Shown piece by piece: positions 54,020 through 62,600 of a stretch of 64,000 nt of DNA. The DNA is taken from the NCBI GenBank assembly GCA_000583135.1, contig JFBG01000038.1, positions 38,696 to 102,695 of the forward strand, read 5' to 3'. The position numbers and the translations under genes were made by a program. The notes under the pieces are model-generated. The model saw only the letters and a list, made by a program, of their open reading frames with translations. It did no database searches and had not been told where the DNA came from. Source of the DNA: Thioalkalivibrio sp. HK1 (GTDB lineage: Bacteria; Pseudomonadota; Gammaproteobacteria; HK1). Numbering within the stretch: position 1 is the stretch's first letter; each line of letters opens with the position of its first letter.

Positions 54020-54654
54020 GCTGGCTGCAGTCTTTCAGAGGGATTGGCGGTTCGACCAATGAAAGAACCGTCATTTCAAGCCATACCCCGCTATCGGGTG
54101 TCGGGAACAGCGCACCGATCATCGATTATCGAAACGCCAAGGGGATCGCCTCGGCTCTGGTCATGGCCAATTGCAACAGCCTTCCCCTCGACTGGGCCGC
54201 TCGCCTTTCGGTCGGGGGGATCAACATGAATTTCTTCATCCTCAAACAACTGCCGATACTCCCCCCGGATGCCTACCTCGAACGCTCGGGTTGCAACGAA
54301 CGCTACGTACAGTTGGTGGTGCCGAGGGTTTTGGAGCTGACCTATACCTCGTATGAGTTGCAAGGCTTTGCCCGCAACTTGGGCTACGAGGGCGAACCCT
54401 TTCCTTGGGACGAAGAGCGTCGCCATCGCTTGACTTGCGAGTTGGATGCAATCTATGCCGAGATGTACGGGCTCGATCGTTCGGACTTGGAGCATATCCT
54501 CGACGCCCCCGAACCCGGCACCTCATTCCCGACCCTCAAGAACAACGAGATCAAAGAATTCGGCGAGTACCGGACCAAGATCCATGTCCTCGAGGCCTTC
54601 GATCAGATACAAAGAGGGGAAAACCCGAAGATCGAACCCCGATTTCGAGCCTAG
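54020..54654 (+). pseudogene. C-terminal fragment of an Eco57I-like modification/restriction enzyme
   Basis: About 210 residues resemble only the last part of large N6-adenine methyltransferase/restriction proteins: RWLQSFRGIGGSTNERTVISS, ALVMANCNSLPLDWAARLSVGGINMNFFILKQLPILPP (target-recognition region) and FPWDEERRHRLTCELDAIYAEMYGLDRSDLEHIL...SFPTLKNNEIKEFGEYRTK. The catalytic motifs (FxGxG, NPPY) that should lie more than 500 residues upstream are absent, and the preceding sequence is non-coding in character. The frame stays open to 53812 but without homology-like sequence. It is the remnant of a lost restriction-modification or defence gene. Confidence 0.75.
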
Positions 54655-54780
54655 ATTTCGAGCCCGAGCATCGCAGGCTTCGGGTCGAGATCGTTTCGCA
54701 TGGAACGCTCGGCGGCATAAGAACACCGCCGACCTCGACCGACGAACGAGCGCATCATCGCCGTTGGCTCCCTTATATCC

Positions 54781-56187
54781 TCACACTCGGCGTACCGCGC
54801 GGCGGGATACCGTGCGAAAGCGCAAGGCGAGCAAGATGGCGGTGGTCAACGCGCCGGCGGCGACCGAGATCATCAAGCCCGGCGCTCCCATCCCCTGCGT
54901 GATCGCCAACCAGTAGCCGAGCGGAACCATCGCCCCCCAAAAGCCGATGAGATAGAGGGCGACCGCCGGCCAAGCATCGGAGGCCCCGCGCAAGGCACCG
55001 ACGATCACCGCTTGCGCCCCGTCCGGAAGGGTTACCAGCACCGCGATGGAGAGCGTGGTCGCCGCCAACGCCAAGACCGTCGCATCGTGGGTGTAGATAG
55101 CGATGATCGGAAAGCGAAAGAGCGAAAAGATGGTCGCCACCAGCAGCATGTAGATCAGCACCAAGCCCACCGCAACCCATCCCGCCCGCTGCACCCCCAT
55201 CGGATCTCCGCGCCCCACCGCCCTGCCGACCCGAACGCTGGCGGCGGTGGCCAGCCCGATCGCTCCCATGAAGGCGAGGGTCAACAGATTCATCGGGATC
55301 GAAAAACCGCCGACCTGTGTGGTTCCCATCAGACCGGCGATCAGCATCATCGCCCCGAAAGCGCTGGATTCGAGCCCTTGCGCCAGCCCCATCGGTAAGC
55401 CGATGGAGCGCATGCGGGGGCCCAAACGCTCTTTCGGATCCTTGGGGGCGAAGATGCCGAAACGCTGACGGTCGACATATCGCAGCACATAGGCCGCGGC
55501 GGCGAAGAATATGCACCAACGCACGATGCTCGAAGCCAGCGCCGCTCCTTCGGCTCCCATTGCCGGGAATCCCCAGTTCCCGAAAACCATTATCCAATTG
55601 AGGATCAGGTTGAGGATATTGGCTCCGAACATGATGTACATGCCCGGCTTGGGTCGTCCGATCCCCTCCAATAGAAGAATGGTGCAAACATAGAGCAGCA
55701 TCCCCGGGATGCCGTAGCCCAGTGCTTGCAATACTCTCCCGGCACCGGCGGCGATCTCCGGGGACTGGCCAACGGCAAGGAAAAACGCCTCGCCTTGGGT
55801 GCAAAGCAAGAGCATCAAGAAACCGGCGATCACCGCATGGGCGAGAGCGGTGCGCCAAATCGCCCCGCATTTTTCCAGCTGATTGGCCCCGACGGCTTGG
55901 GCGGTCATCACCACCGTCCCCATCAATGCCCCGATGCCGATCAGCAGCATCGGCACCTGCGGCGCCACCGCGATCGAGTACCACGCGAGATCGTCGGCGG
56001 ATATCCGGCCGCTCATGGCGGTATCGAGCACCACGATGGTCAGCACGCCGAGACGAGCCAGCATCACCGGCAGCGCCAAGCGCACGGTGTCGCGTATCTC
56101 GGCGGTCAGCGAAAGCCCCAAGGCTCCGCGGTAGCGACGGCGAAGGATGGTGGTGCCGCGCAAGGGGCGACGCTTGCGATGGGTCAT
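54781..56187 (-). CDS. MATE family efflux transporter
   Basis: 468 residues from the ATG at 56187, preceded by GAGAGGAA; a longer frame to 56400 is unlikely. Twelve membrane helices are visible, in two related halves beginning ALPVMLARLGVLTIVVLDTAMSG and MRSIGLPMGLAQGLESSAFG. The NorM-like features are AVGANQLEKCGAIWRTAL and RVGRAVGRGDPMGVQRAGWV. It expels cationic drugs or metabolites using a Na+ or H+ gradient. It is divergent from the amidase gene. Confidence 0.9.
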   Translation of the reverse strand: MTHRKRRPLRGTTILRRRYRGALGLSLTAEIRDTVRLALPVMLARLGVLTIVVLDTAMSGRISADDLAWYSIAVAPQVPMLLIGIGALMGTVVMTAQAVGANQLEKCGAIWRTALAHAVIAGFLMLLLCTQGEAFFLAVGQSPEIAAGAGRVLQALGYGIPGMLLYVCTILLLEGIGRPKPGMYIMFGANILNLILNWIMVFGNWGFPAMGAEGAALASSIVRWCIFFAAAAYVLRYVDRQRFGIFAPKDPKERLGPRMRSIGLPMGLAQGLESSAFGAMMLIAGLMGTTQVGGFSIPMNLLTLAFMGAIGLATAASVRVGRAVGRGDPMGVQRAGWVAVGLVLIYMLLVATIFSLFRFPIIAIYTHDATVLALAATTLSIAVLVTLPDGAQAVIVGALRGASDAWPAVALYLIGFWGAMVPLGYWLAITQGMGAPGLMISVAAGALTTAILLALRFRTVSRRAVRRV

Positions 56188-56911
56188 GCGTTCCTCTCGG
56201 TCGATGGCTCGATGCATAAATCGCCGCCGGTTGCGGTGTTCGCTCCGAGCAACTCGCTCAAGGGCACCGGCTTGGGGCATTCGCTGCCGATACGGGGCGA
56301 TGTCATCGTGCCCTTCGCCGAAGACCTGCTCCGGCTTTCCCGGCGGCGCCGAGCAACCGATATCACACCTATCGGCGGCGATGACGAGTGCTTGCCACAA
56401 GGCTTGTCATAAGGGTCCGGTGCGTTGAAATCTCGAATATCGACGATCTTGAACCTCATCATCACCGATTCCTATCCTTCTCGCCGATACGAGGGATCAT
56501 CGAAACGAAGAGCGATGGTCCGTAATGGCCATTGGGATGCGGGGCGGGCTCGGCCAAGATTCGCCCGAAGATCATCTCGATGGCTCAAAGGAGAATTCGA
56601 TTCGAAGAGCAAAAATGACTCGAAGTGACTCGAAAAAGCATGCCAGGATGCCCCTTCGGGCGATAGGCTTTTGATTCTCGCATCGCACTCTTTGTTCCGA
56701 ACCTTGTTGCCGGGCCTTCGATCGACCGCCTCGGCGGCGGGGCCGCGCGGACTCTTTTCGATATCGCCGAGCCTGCATCCGCGCCCTTCGAGGACAACCG
56801 AATCGATGGCTTCGATAGTGGCAATGGTCACCCGGATCATGTCACCCGGATAGAGAAAAGCGGCGGCATACACCAAGCACACGCTACAACACGTTACAAG
56901 GAGATCCATCC
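56188..56911. other. Divergent intergenic region between MATE and amidase genes
   Basis: It should contain promoters in both directions; no strong motif or gene was seen. The right end carries the AAGGAGA ribosome site of the amidase gene. Confidence 0.4.
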
Positions 56912-58429
56912 ATGAATCGCGAACGAGGGCGGCCGGAATCCACATCGGGCTTCGATGCTTCGACTGTGAATCAACCCACCGCCGATTCACCCGTCGCCGG
57001 GGTTTCGAATGCCGCTCGACCCGCTTGCGATGGCGCTTGCACTTCGGCCGCCGGATCCGCGATCCGCTCGATCGATGCCGACGATCCCGCCTGCCTCGAT
57101 GCGACCGAAGCGGCGGCCCGCATCCGCCTTGGAACACTCTCGTGCGAGGCGCTGATGAGCGCCTGCCTTCGCCGCATCGAAGCCCGCGAGCATCAAGTCG
57201 GGGCGTGGGCTTTCATCGATCCCGACCGAGCATTGGCGCAAGCCCGCCGATGCGATCGCGATCTGGCGCAAGGTCGTTCCCCCAAACCCTTGCACGGCAT
57301 TCCGGTGGGCATCAAAGACATCATCGACACCGACGATATGCCAACGCAGCTCGGCTCCCCGATCCACGAAGGGCGCAGACCCGATGCGAACGCGCAGGTC
57401 GTTTCTCTTCTACGCGCGGCGGGAGCGATCATCTTGGGTAAAACGGTCACCACCGAGTTCGCCCTCTCCCATCCGGGGAAGACCCGCAATCCCCATGCGC
57501 TCGGGAATACGCCCGGGGGGTCGTCGAGCGGGTCGGCGGCGGCGGTGGCCGATTGTATGGTGCCCTTGTCGTTGGGATCGCAAACGATCGGGTCGGTGAT
57601 CCGACCCGGCTCCTTTTGCGGCGTATTCGCCTACAAACCCTCTTTCGGTTCGATCCCGACAAGAGGGATGCATCTGCTTTCGCCGCGGCTCGATCATGTC
57701 GGGATCTTCGCCCGTTCGCTCGACGATCTCGCCCTCGCCGCCGACGTGCTGATGCAACCGGATCCCTTCGATGCGGATATTGGCGAAACTCCGCCGGCCC
57801 GCCGCCCGCAATCTCTTACAAGAAAAAAGGACGCAGCACCGCCCGGGCGAACGCCTCGTCTGGCCTTCGTGCCCTCCCCTTACCAAGCGCGAGAAAGTGA
57901 AGACGCCCGCACTCGTCGAGGGCACTGGCTATCGACATCGGGGCTCGATTTACCCGATGTGCGATTGCCGCCCGAGTTCGAACGCGCCGATGATATCCAT
58001 CGGACGATTTTGGGGGCATCGCTCGCCGCCATTTTCGCCGAACATCTCGCATCGCGGTCGCATCTTTTGAGCGAAAAAATCATCGCCCGCATCGAAGCGG
58101 GGCAGGCAATCTCGGCGGAGCGGCATTCGAAGGCGCTCGATGCCGCGGATCATCTGGCCCGAACCCTCGACGAATTTTTGAGCGACTACGATGCGATTTT
58201 GACCCAAGCCGCACCGGGAACGGCCCCGAGCGGCCTCGATAGCACCGGCGACCCCATCTTCAACGGGCTTTGGACCTTGGCCGGAACCCCGGCGATCAAC
58301 CTGCCGCTGCTCCAAGGCGAGAAGGGCTTGCCTTTGGGAATGCAGATCGTTTCCGGCCGCAATCGGGATGCCGATCTTTTCGAAGCGGCGCATTTTTTGA
58401 TGCGAAACGAGAGATCCGGCAGTCAATAG
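56912..58429 (+). CDS. Amidase signature family hydrolase
   Basis: 505 residues with AAGGAGA before the ATG. The Ser-cisSer-Lys triad regions are PVGIKDIIDT (Lys), GNTPGGSSSGSAAAVA (cis-Ser) and SQTIGSVIRPGSFCG (nucleophile loop, with TIGS in place of the usual TGGS). The C-terminal block GLWTLAGTPAINLPL...GLPLGMQIVSGR is typical. The first 60 residues before the domain are extra and low complexity. It hydrolyses an unknown amide; the class includes AtzE-, GatA- and allophanate hydrolase-like enzymes, and no gatB/gatC is nearby, so it is not the tRNA amidotransferase. Confidence 0.88.
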   Translation: MNRERGRPESTSGFDASTVNQPTADSPVAGVSNAARPACDGACTSAAGSAIRSIDADDPACLDATEAAARIRLGTLSCEALMSACLRRIEAREHQVGAWAFIDPDRALAQARRCDRDLAQGRSPKPLHGIPVGIKDIIDTDDMPTQLGSPIHEGRRPDANAQVVSLLRAAGAIILGKTVTTEFALSHPGKTRNPHALGNTPGGSSSGSAAAVADCMVPLSLGSQTIGSVIRPGSFCGVFAYKPSFGSIPTRGMHLLSPRLDHVGIFARSLDDLALAADVLMQPDPFDADIGETPPARRPQSLTRKKDAAPPGRTPRLAFVPSPYQARESEDARTRRGHWLSTSGLDLPDVRLPPEFERADDIHRTILGASLAAIFAEHLASRSHLLSEKIIARIEAGQAISAERHSKALDAADHLARTLDEFLSDYDAILTQAAPGTAPSGLDSTGDPIFNGLWTLAGTPAINLPLLQGEKGLPLGMQIVSGRNRDADLFEAAHFLMRNERSGSQ

Positions 58430-58670
58430 ATGTCTTGGATGTCTCATGCGATCATCAGGTCGTCCGAAGCGCCTGCATTCGAATGCCCCATTCCCTCGAT
58501 CGCCTATGGAAATCACCGCAGCGGGCCTTGCCTTGGGCTTGGTTTTCCTGCGTCCGATCAAGCCCATCGACCGGCGAATCGACCCATCTTCGGATCATCT
58601 CGCTAAAATACCGAACTATCGGGGAATCGAAAGACACCCAAGCCCGCCAACACACACTCGATAAGGCATC

Positions 58671-59063
58671 ATGAATCGCACAATCATGACCATCGTCGCC
58701 CTCTGTCTGGCATGCGCCTCGACAGCCAACGACACCCTGCCGGACTTCGACTGCATCGCCTTCGAGGACGAGCAAACCCGATTCGAATGCGAGACCCTCA
58801 GCCTGAAATCCATCGAGATATCGGATCGAGTCAGCGCCTTGATGCGGAAAAATCCATCGCCGGAAACGAGAGCGGAAGCGTATCGGATAGAGCAGGATCT
58901 AAGCGAACACCGAGCCAATATCGAGCAATGGCTCATCGATATCAAGGACCGAACCAAGCGCGACATCGATCGTCGGTGCGCGGTGGCCGTCGAGAGAGAC
59001 ATGCTCATCCAATGCGTGAAGGCCTACCGAGAGATGCTACGAGAGGCGGGCATCTTGGAATGA
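58671..59063 (+). CDS. Small secreted cysteine-containing protein
   Basis: 130 residues, TAAGG before the ATG. Signal peptide MNRTIMTIVALCLACASTA, then a helical protein with four cysteines (DFDCIAFEDEQTRFECE and RRCAVAVERDMLIQC), suggesting two disulfides. The spacing is a little like LprI/DUF1311 lysozyme-inhibitor-type proteins, but the match is weak and I do not assign it. Function unknown. Confidence 0.65.
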   Translation: MNRTIMTIVALCLACASTANDTLPDFDCIAFEDEQTRFECETLSLKSIEISDRVSALMRKNPSPETRAEAYRIEQDLSEHRANIEQWLIDIKDRTKRDIDRRCAVAVERDMLIQCVKAYREMLREAGILE

Positions 59064-59209
59064 AGCCTTACCACAGGCCGCCGAGAGCGAAGGACCGCAG
59101 CAGGGGATGAAAAAGTCTCGGACGGGTAGCGAATTACGAATGGCGAAGCTCGTGAACTATCCCCTTGCGATGGACACTCGTATCCGGTTCACATAAAAGG
59201 AGTCGAAAT

Positions 59210-59488
59210 ATGAGCGGCATAGCGCCGATGATGCCTGCGATCTCCGAGGACGGCGACTTTATCATCGAAGTCCAATCCCGATGCGGAACATATTGGAAAG
59301 CGGTCATAGCACCGCCAACTGACAACATCGATTATCAACACGGCAAACCCTATCTTTTATCCGACTATGTACATGCCAGTATTTTGGCCGACCTTCACCG
59401 CAAGACAACCAATCGACCTACCCGAGTCAACGCCCTTAAAGTATGCTATGTACATTTCAAATCACATCGCCTCGATCCCGATATTTGA
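59210..59488 (+). CDS. Small hypothetical protein
   Basis: 92 residues from the ATG at 59210 (MSGIAPMMPAISEDGDF), with AAAGGAG 8 nt upstream. Contains IIEVQSRCGTYWKAVIAPP and LLSDYVHASILADLH. No family recognised and no signal peptide. Support comes from the ribosome site and balanced composition only. It is convergent with the restriction enzyme gene. Confidence 0.5.
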   Translation: MSGIAPMMPAISEDGDFIIEVQSRCGTYWKAVIAPPTDNIDYQHGKPYLLSDYVHASILADLHRKTTNRPTRVNALKVCYVHFKSHRLDPDI

Positions 59489-59644
59489 TATCTCTACAAT
59501 CCCGTCAGCGCGTTCGAACATCTGCAAAGCGCGATCATGGGATGCGAATATCTATTGCGCACGGAATATATCACCGAGGCCCGCGTCAGTTTCACAAAAG
59601 ATACGAAAAAACCCGGCTGTTATTATTCAAAAAGCCAAGCGGCA

Positions 59645-62600
59645 TCAACCCAAGTCCAACTCCGGGAGGATGCGGACGATGGCGAGTGTATCCAAACTGA
59701 CGGTGATTACCCGACGTAGCAGATCCAGCGGATATCGAGGATCGTTCATGGTCTCGTTGGCATAGTCGTTGGCGTCATTGACGATTCCGCTATCCTTGTC
59801 GATGCGAACGCACTGCCGATCCATCACCCAATCGATGGCGGATTTGCCGTTGACCTTGTAGCCGTATGCTTCCAAAGGAATGCCCGCAAGGGTGATCGAT
59901 GCGTTGTAGACGATTTTGCTTTTATCGGGCTGACGAGCCGACCCTGCGAATTTCATTTTCTCGACCCGATAATATCGTTGATCGGATACCGAAAGGAGTT
60001 CTCTGGTCTCGATGAGATCGATCTTGTAGGGCTCGACCTCCTCGTAGTTGACATGTAAATGTCCCAGTTGCCTGCCGGCATCCACGAATTCCCGAAAGGC
60101 TCGATCGTTCGGTGCCAACGGAATCCGAGGCAGTTCCTTGGTCAGGTTGGTTGAGTATGTTTCTCGATACTGTTCGGAGTGCAGCACGGCGTAGGTGTAG
60201 TAGAAGATATCCTCTTTGGAGATGGCTTGGTTGGGGTATTTTCGTTGGAAGTGGGCTAGGCCTTGGTCGGAGATCGCGTAGCGCCAATGCGATTCTTCGG
60301 AATATTTGCCATTCAATAGGCCACCCGTATGAGGTAGATTAATCGGATATCCTTTTAATGGAAAGTACTGCCCCGTAGCAATGATACTAAAATCAGGCAA
60401 TTCTCCTATCATCAATGTTGAAAAAGTAGGTGCCCCTGGTCCTGCCGTTGCAATTAAAAAATTATTTTCGCTGTCATTAACAGAAAACAATTTTGATAAC
60501 AAATGTACGCTATTATTGAAATTCCTATTATAGTAACACCACTGTTTATTATATGGTCTGTAAACCATATGAGTAATGGATTTTTCATTAAAATCCAAAT
60601 ACTTTCCTCGCTCAACTTCATAGAAATCAGAGAAGTTCCAGCTTATTTTTGTAGAATCCCTATTAACAAAATCTGCTGCCGATATTTTCGATTTTGACAA
60701 CAGATATCGATCAACTTCTTCATTATAAAAAGACAGAGTTCTATTTATATTATGAATCAATTTATTTTTTGAATGATTAACACACCAAGCATCTCGATTT
60801 GTTTTTAATCCTGCCGAATAAAGATCAAATATTTTTTCTGACTCTTTTTGTTTTTTATTTCCAATATGAATATATTTATGAAAATCAGAACGACGCTGAT
60901 TTACCCAATCATGATTCTGATTGGGTTGGATTATAGTCCATTTATCCTGTTTTTGCATCAAGACAGCGCTATGAAAAATTGAGATCCGTTCCAGTTTTTC
61001 TTTTTGACTAAGATAATCTCCTACATCGCAATAGAGGATTTTTCCTGGCCTTTCCTCGTCAGGATTCTTAACCAATAAAGCAATAACAGCGGGAACCCTG
61101 GCACTTGCACCGAATATCTTTCCACCTGACTTTCTCCAAGCATCGCCAGATAGACGGGCATTACCTTTCAAATCAAATAAATAGAGGCTGCTGAATTCTT
61201 CCTGCAAACAAGCCCGCATACGATCGGCTGATATACTTTCTATCCAACTGGCATTGATGACGAAACCGATAATTCCTCTATTTGGAATGCGATCTGTAGC
61301 CCAGCGGATCGCACATATATATCTATCGCGTAAAGATGTATGATTTGTTGCTAACGACCCTTGGATATAAGTCTCCTGAATCCGATCATTCAACTCCGGA
61401 TAGGAAACATTCTGCGCATTATCATTTTGACTCCTCTGTCCCACCGAATAAGGCGGATTACCTAAAATCACATCGATCCGCCGTTTTTCCATCCTTTCCC
61501 TCCGCTGATGGGTTTCCTCGAAATATCGGCGTAGAAGATCCGGTTTTTTCGCTTCGAAGGTATCGGTCAAATTCAAGCCTTTGAATGATTTATAATCTCT
61601 CGCCCCCGAGACGGCTTGATAGGCCGATTCGATATTGATCAAGGAAATATAATAAGGCAGGAGTTGGATTTCATTGGCGAATATTTCGTTCTCGTACTTG
61701 CGCTCCAAGTCTTCGGGTTTGATCAAGCCTGATTGCAGCAAGCGAGCGATGAAGGTGCCGGTGCCGACAAAGGGTTCGAGGATATTGATATTTTCCGAAG
61801 ACAGATTCTCGCCGAATTCCTGTTCGAGCAAGCCATCGATCGAGTGAATGATGAAATCGACGATCTCCACCGGGGTGTAGGCCACTCCCAGTTTTTGGGC
61901 GGTCAAAGGAAAGGCGTTGCGGAAAAAACTTTCGTAGAGTTCGGCCGCCAGTTTTTGTCTCGCCTTCGGATCGGTCAACCCTTCGGTTCGACGGCGGACG
62001 CTCTCGTAAAACCCATCGAGAGAGGCGGATTCTTTCTCGAGATGTTCGGATTCCAGCTGATCCAAAATCTTCTGCATCGCTCGGGATACGGGGTTTCGGT
62101 CAATTGACGCCCCGCCTTTGAACAAGGCTTCGAATACCGGTCGGGTCACGATATGTTGCGCCAGCATTTCGATCGCATCGTTTTCTTGAATGCTATCGTT
62201 GATCTCCGCTTTGAGTTCTTTCAAGAAATCATCGAATTTCCCTCGGGCTTCGATATTGCGCTTCAATATCCCTTGGAGGCGGCTGATATGCCTTTGGGCG
62301 ATTTCGGCAACATCCTTTGCCCAATCGGCCCAATAGGTGCGGTTGCCGCACTTATCGACCAGCATCGCAAGCACCGCCCGCGAGAACGCTTCATCGAGCC
62401 CCAGCGTATATTGTCTATCGGATTCATCGGTGGGTTCGTCGGAGTATTCGGCGGGCTCTTGACTTCCCCTGCCGCCGATATCGATGCTGTCACTCGGGGT
62501 TTTGCGGGCGCTGGGCAAATGATCGACGACCGTGACGATTTCGATCCGGTCGGTGATATCCTGCCCCAATCCGCCTTGATTGATGACCGCATCGAGTCGA

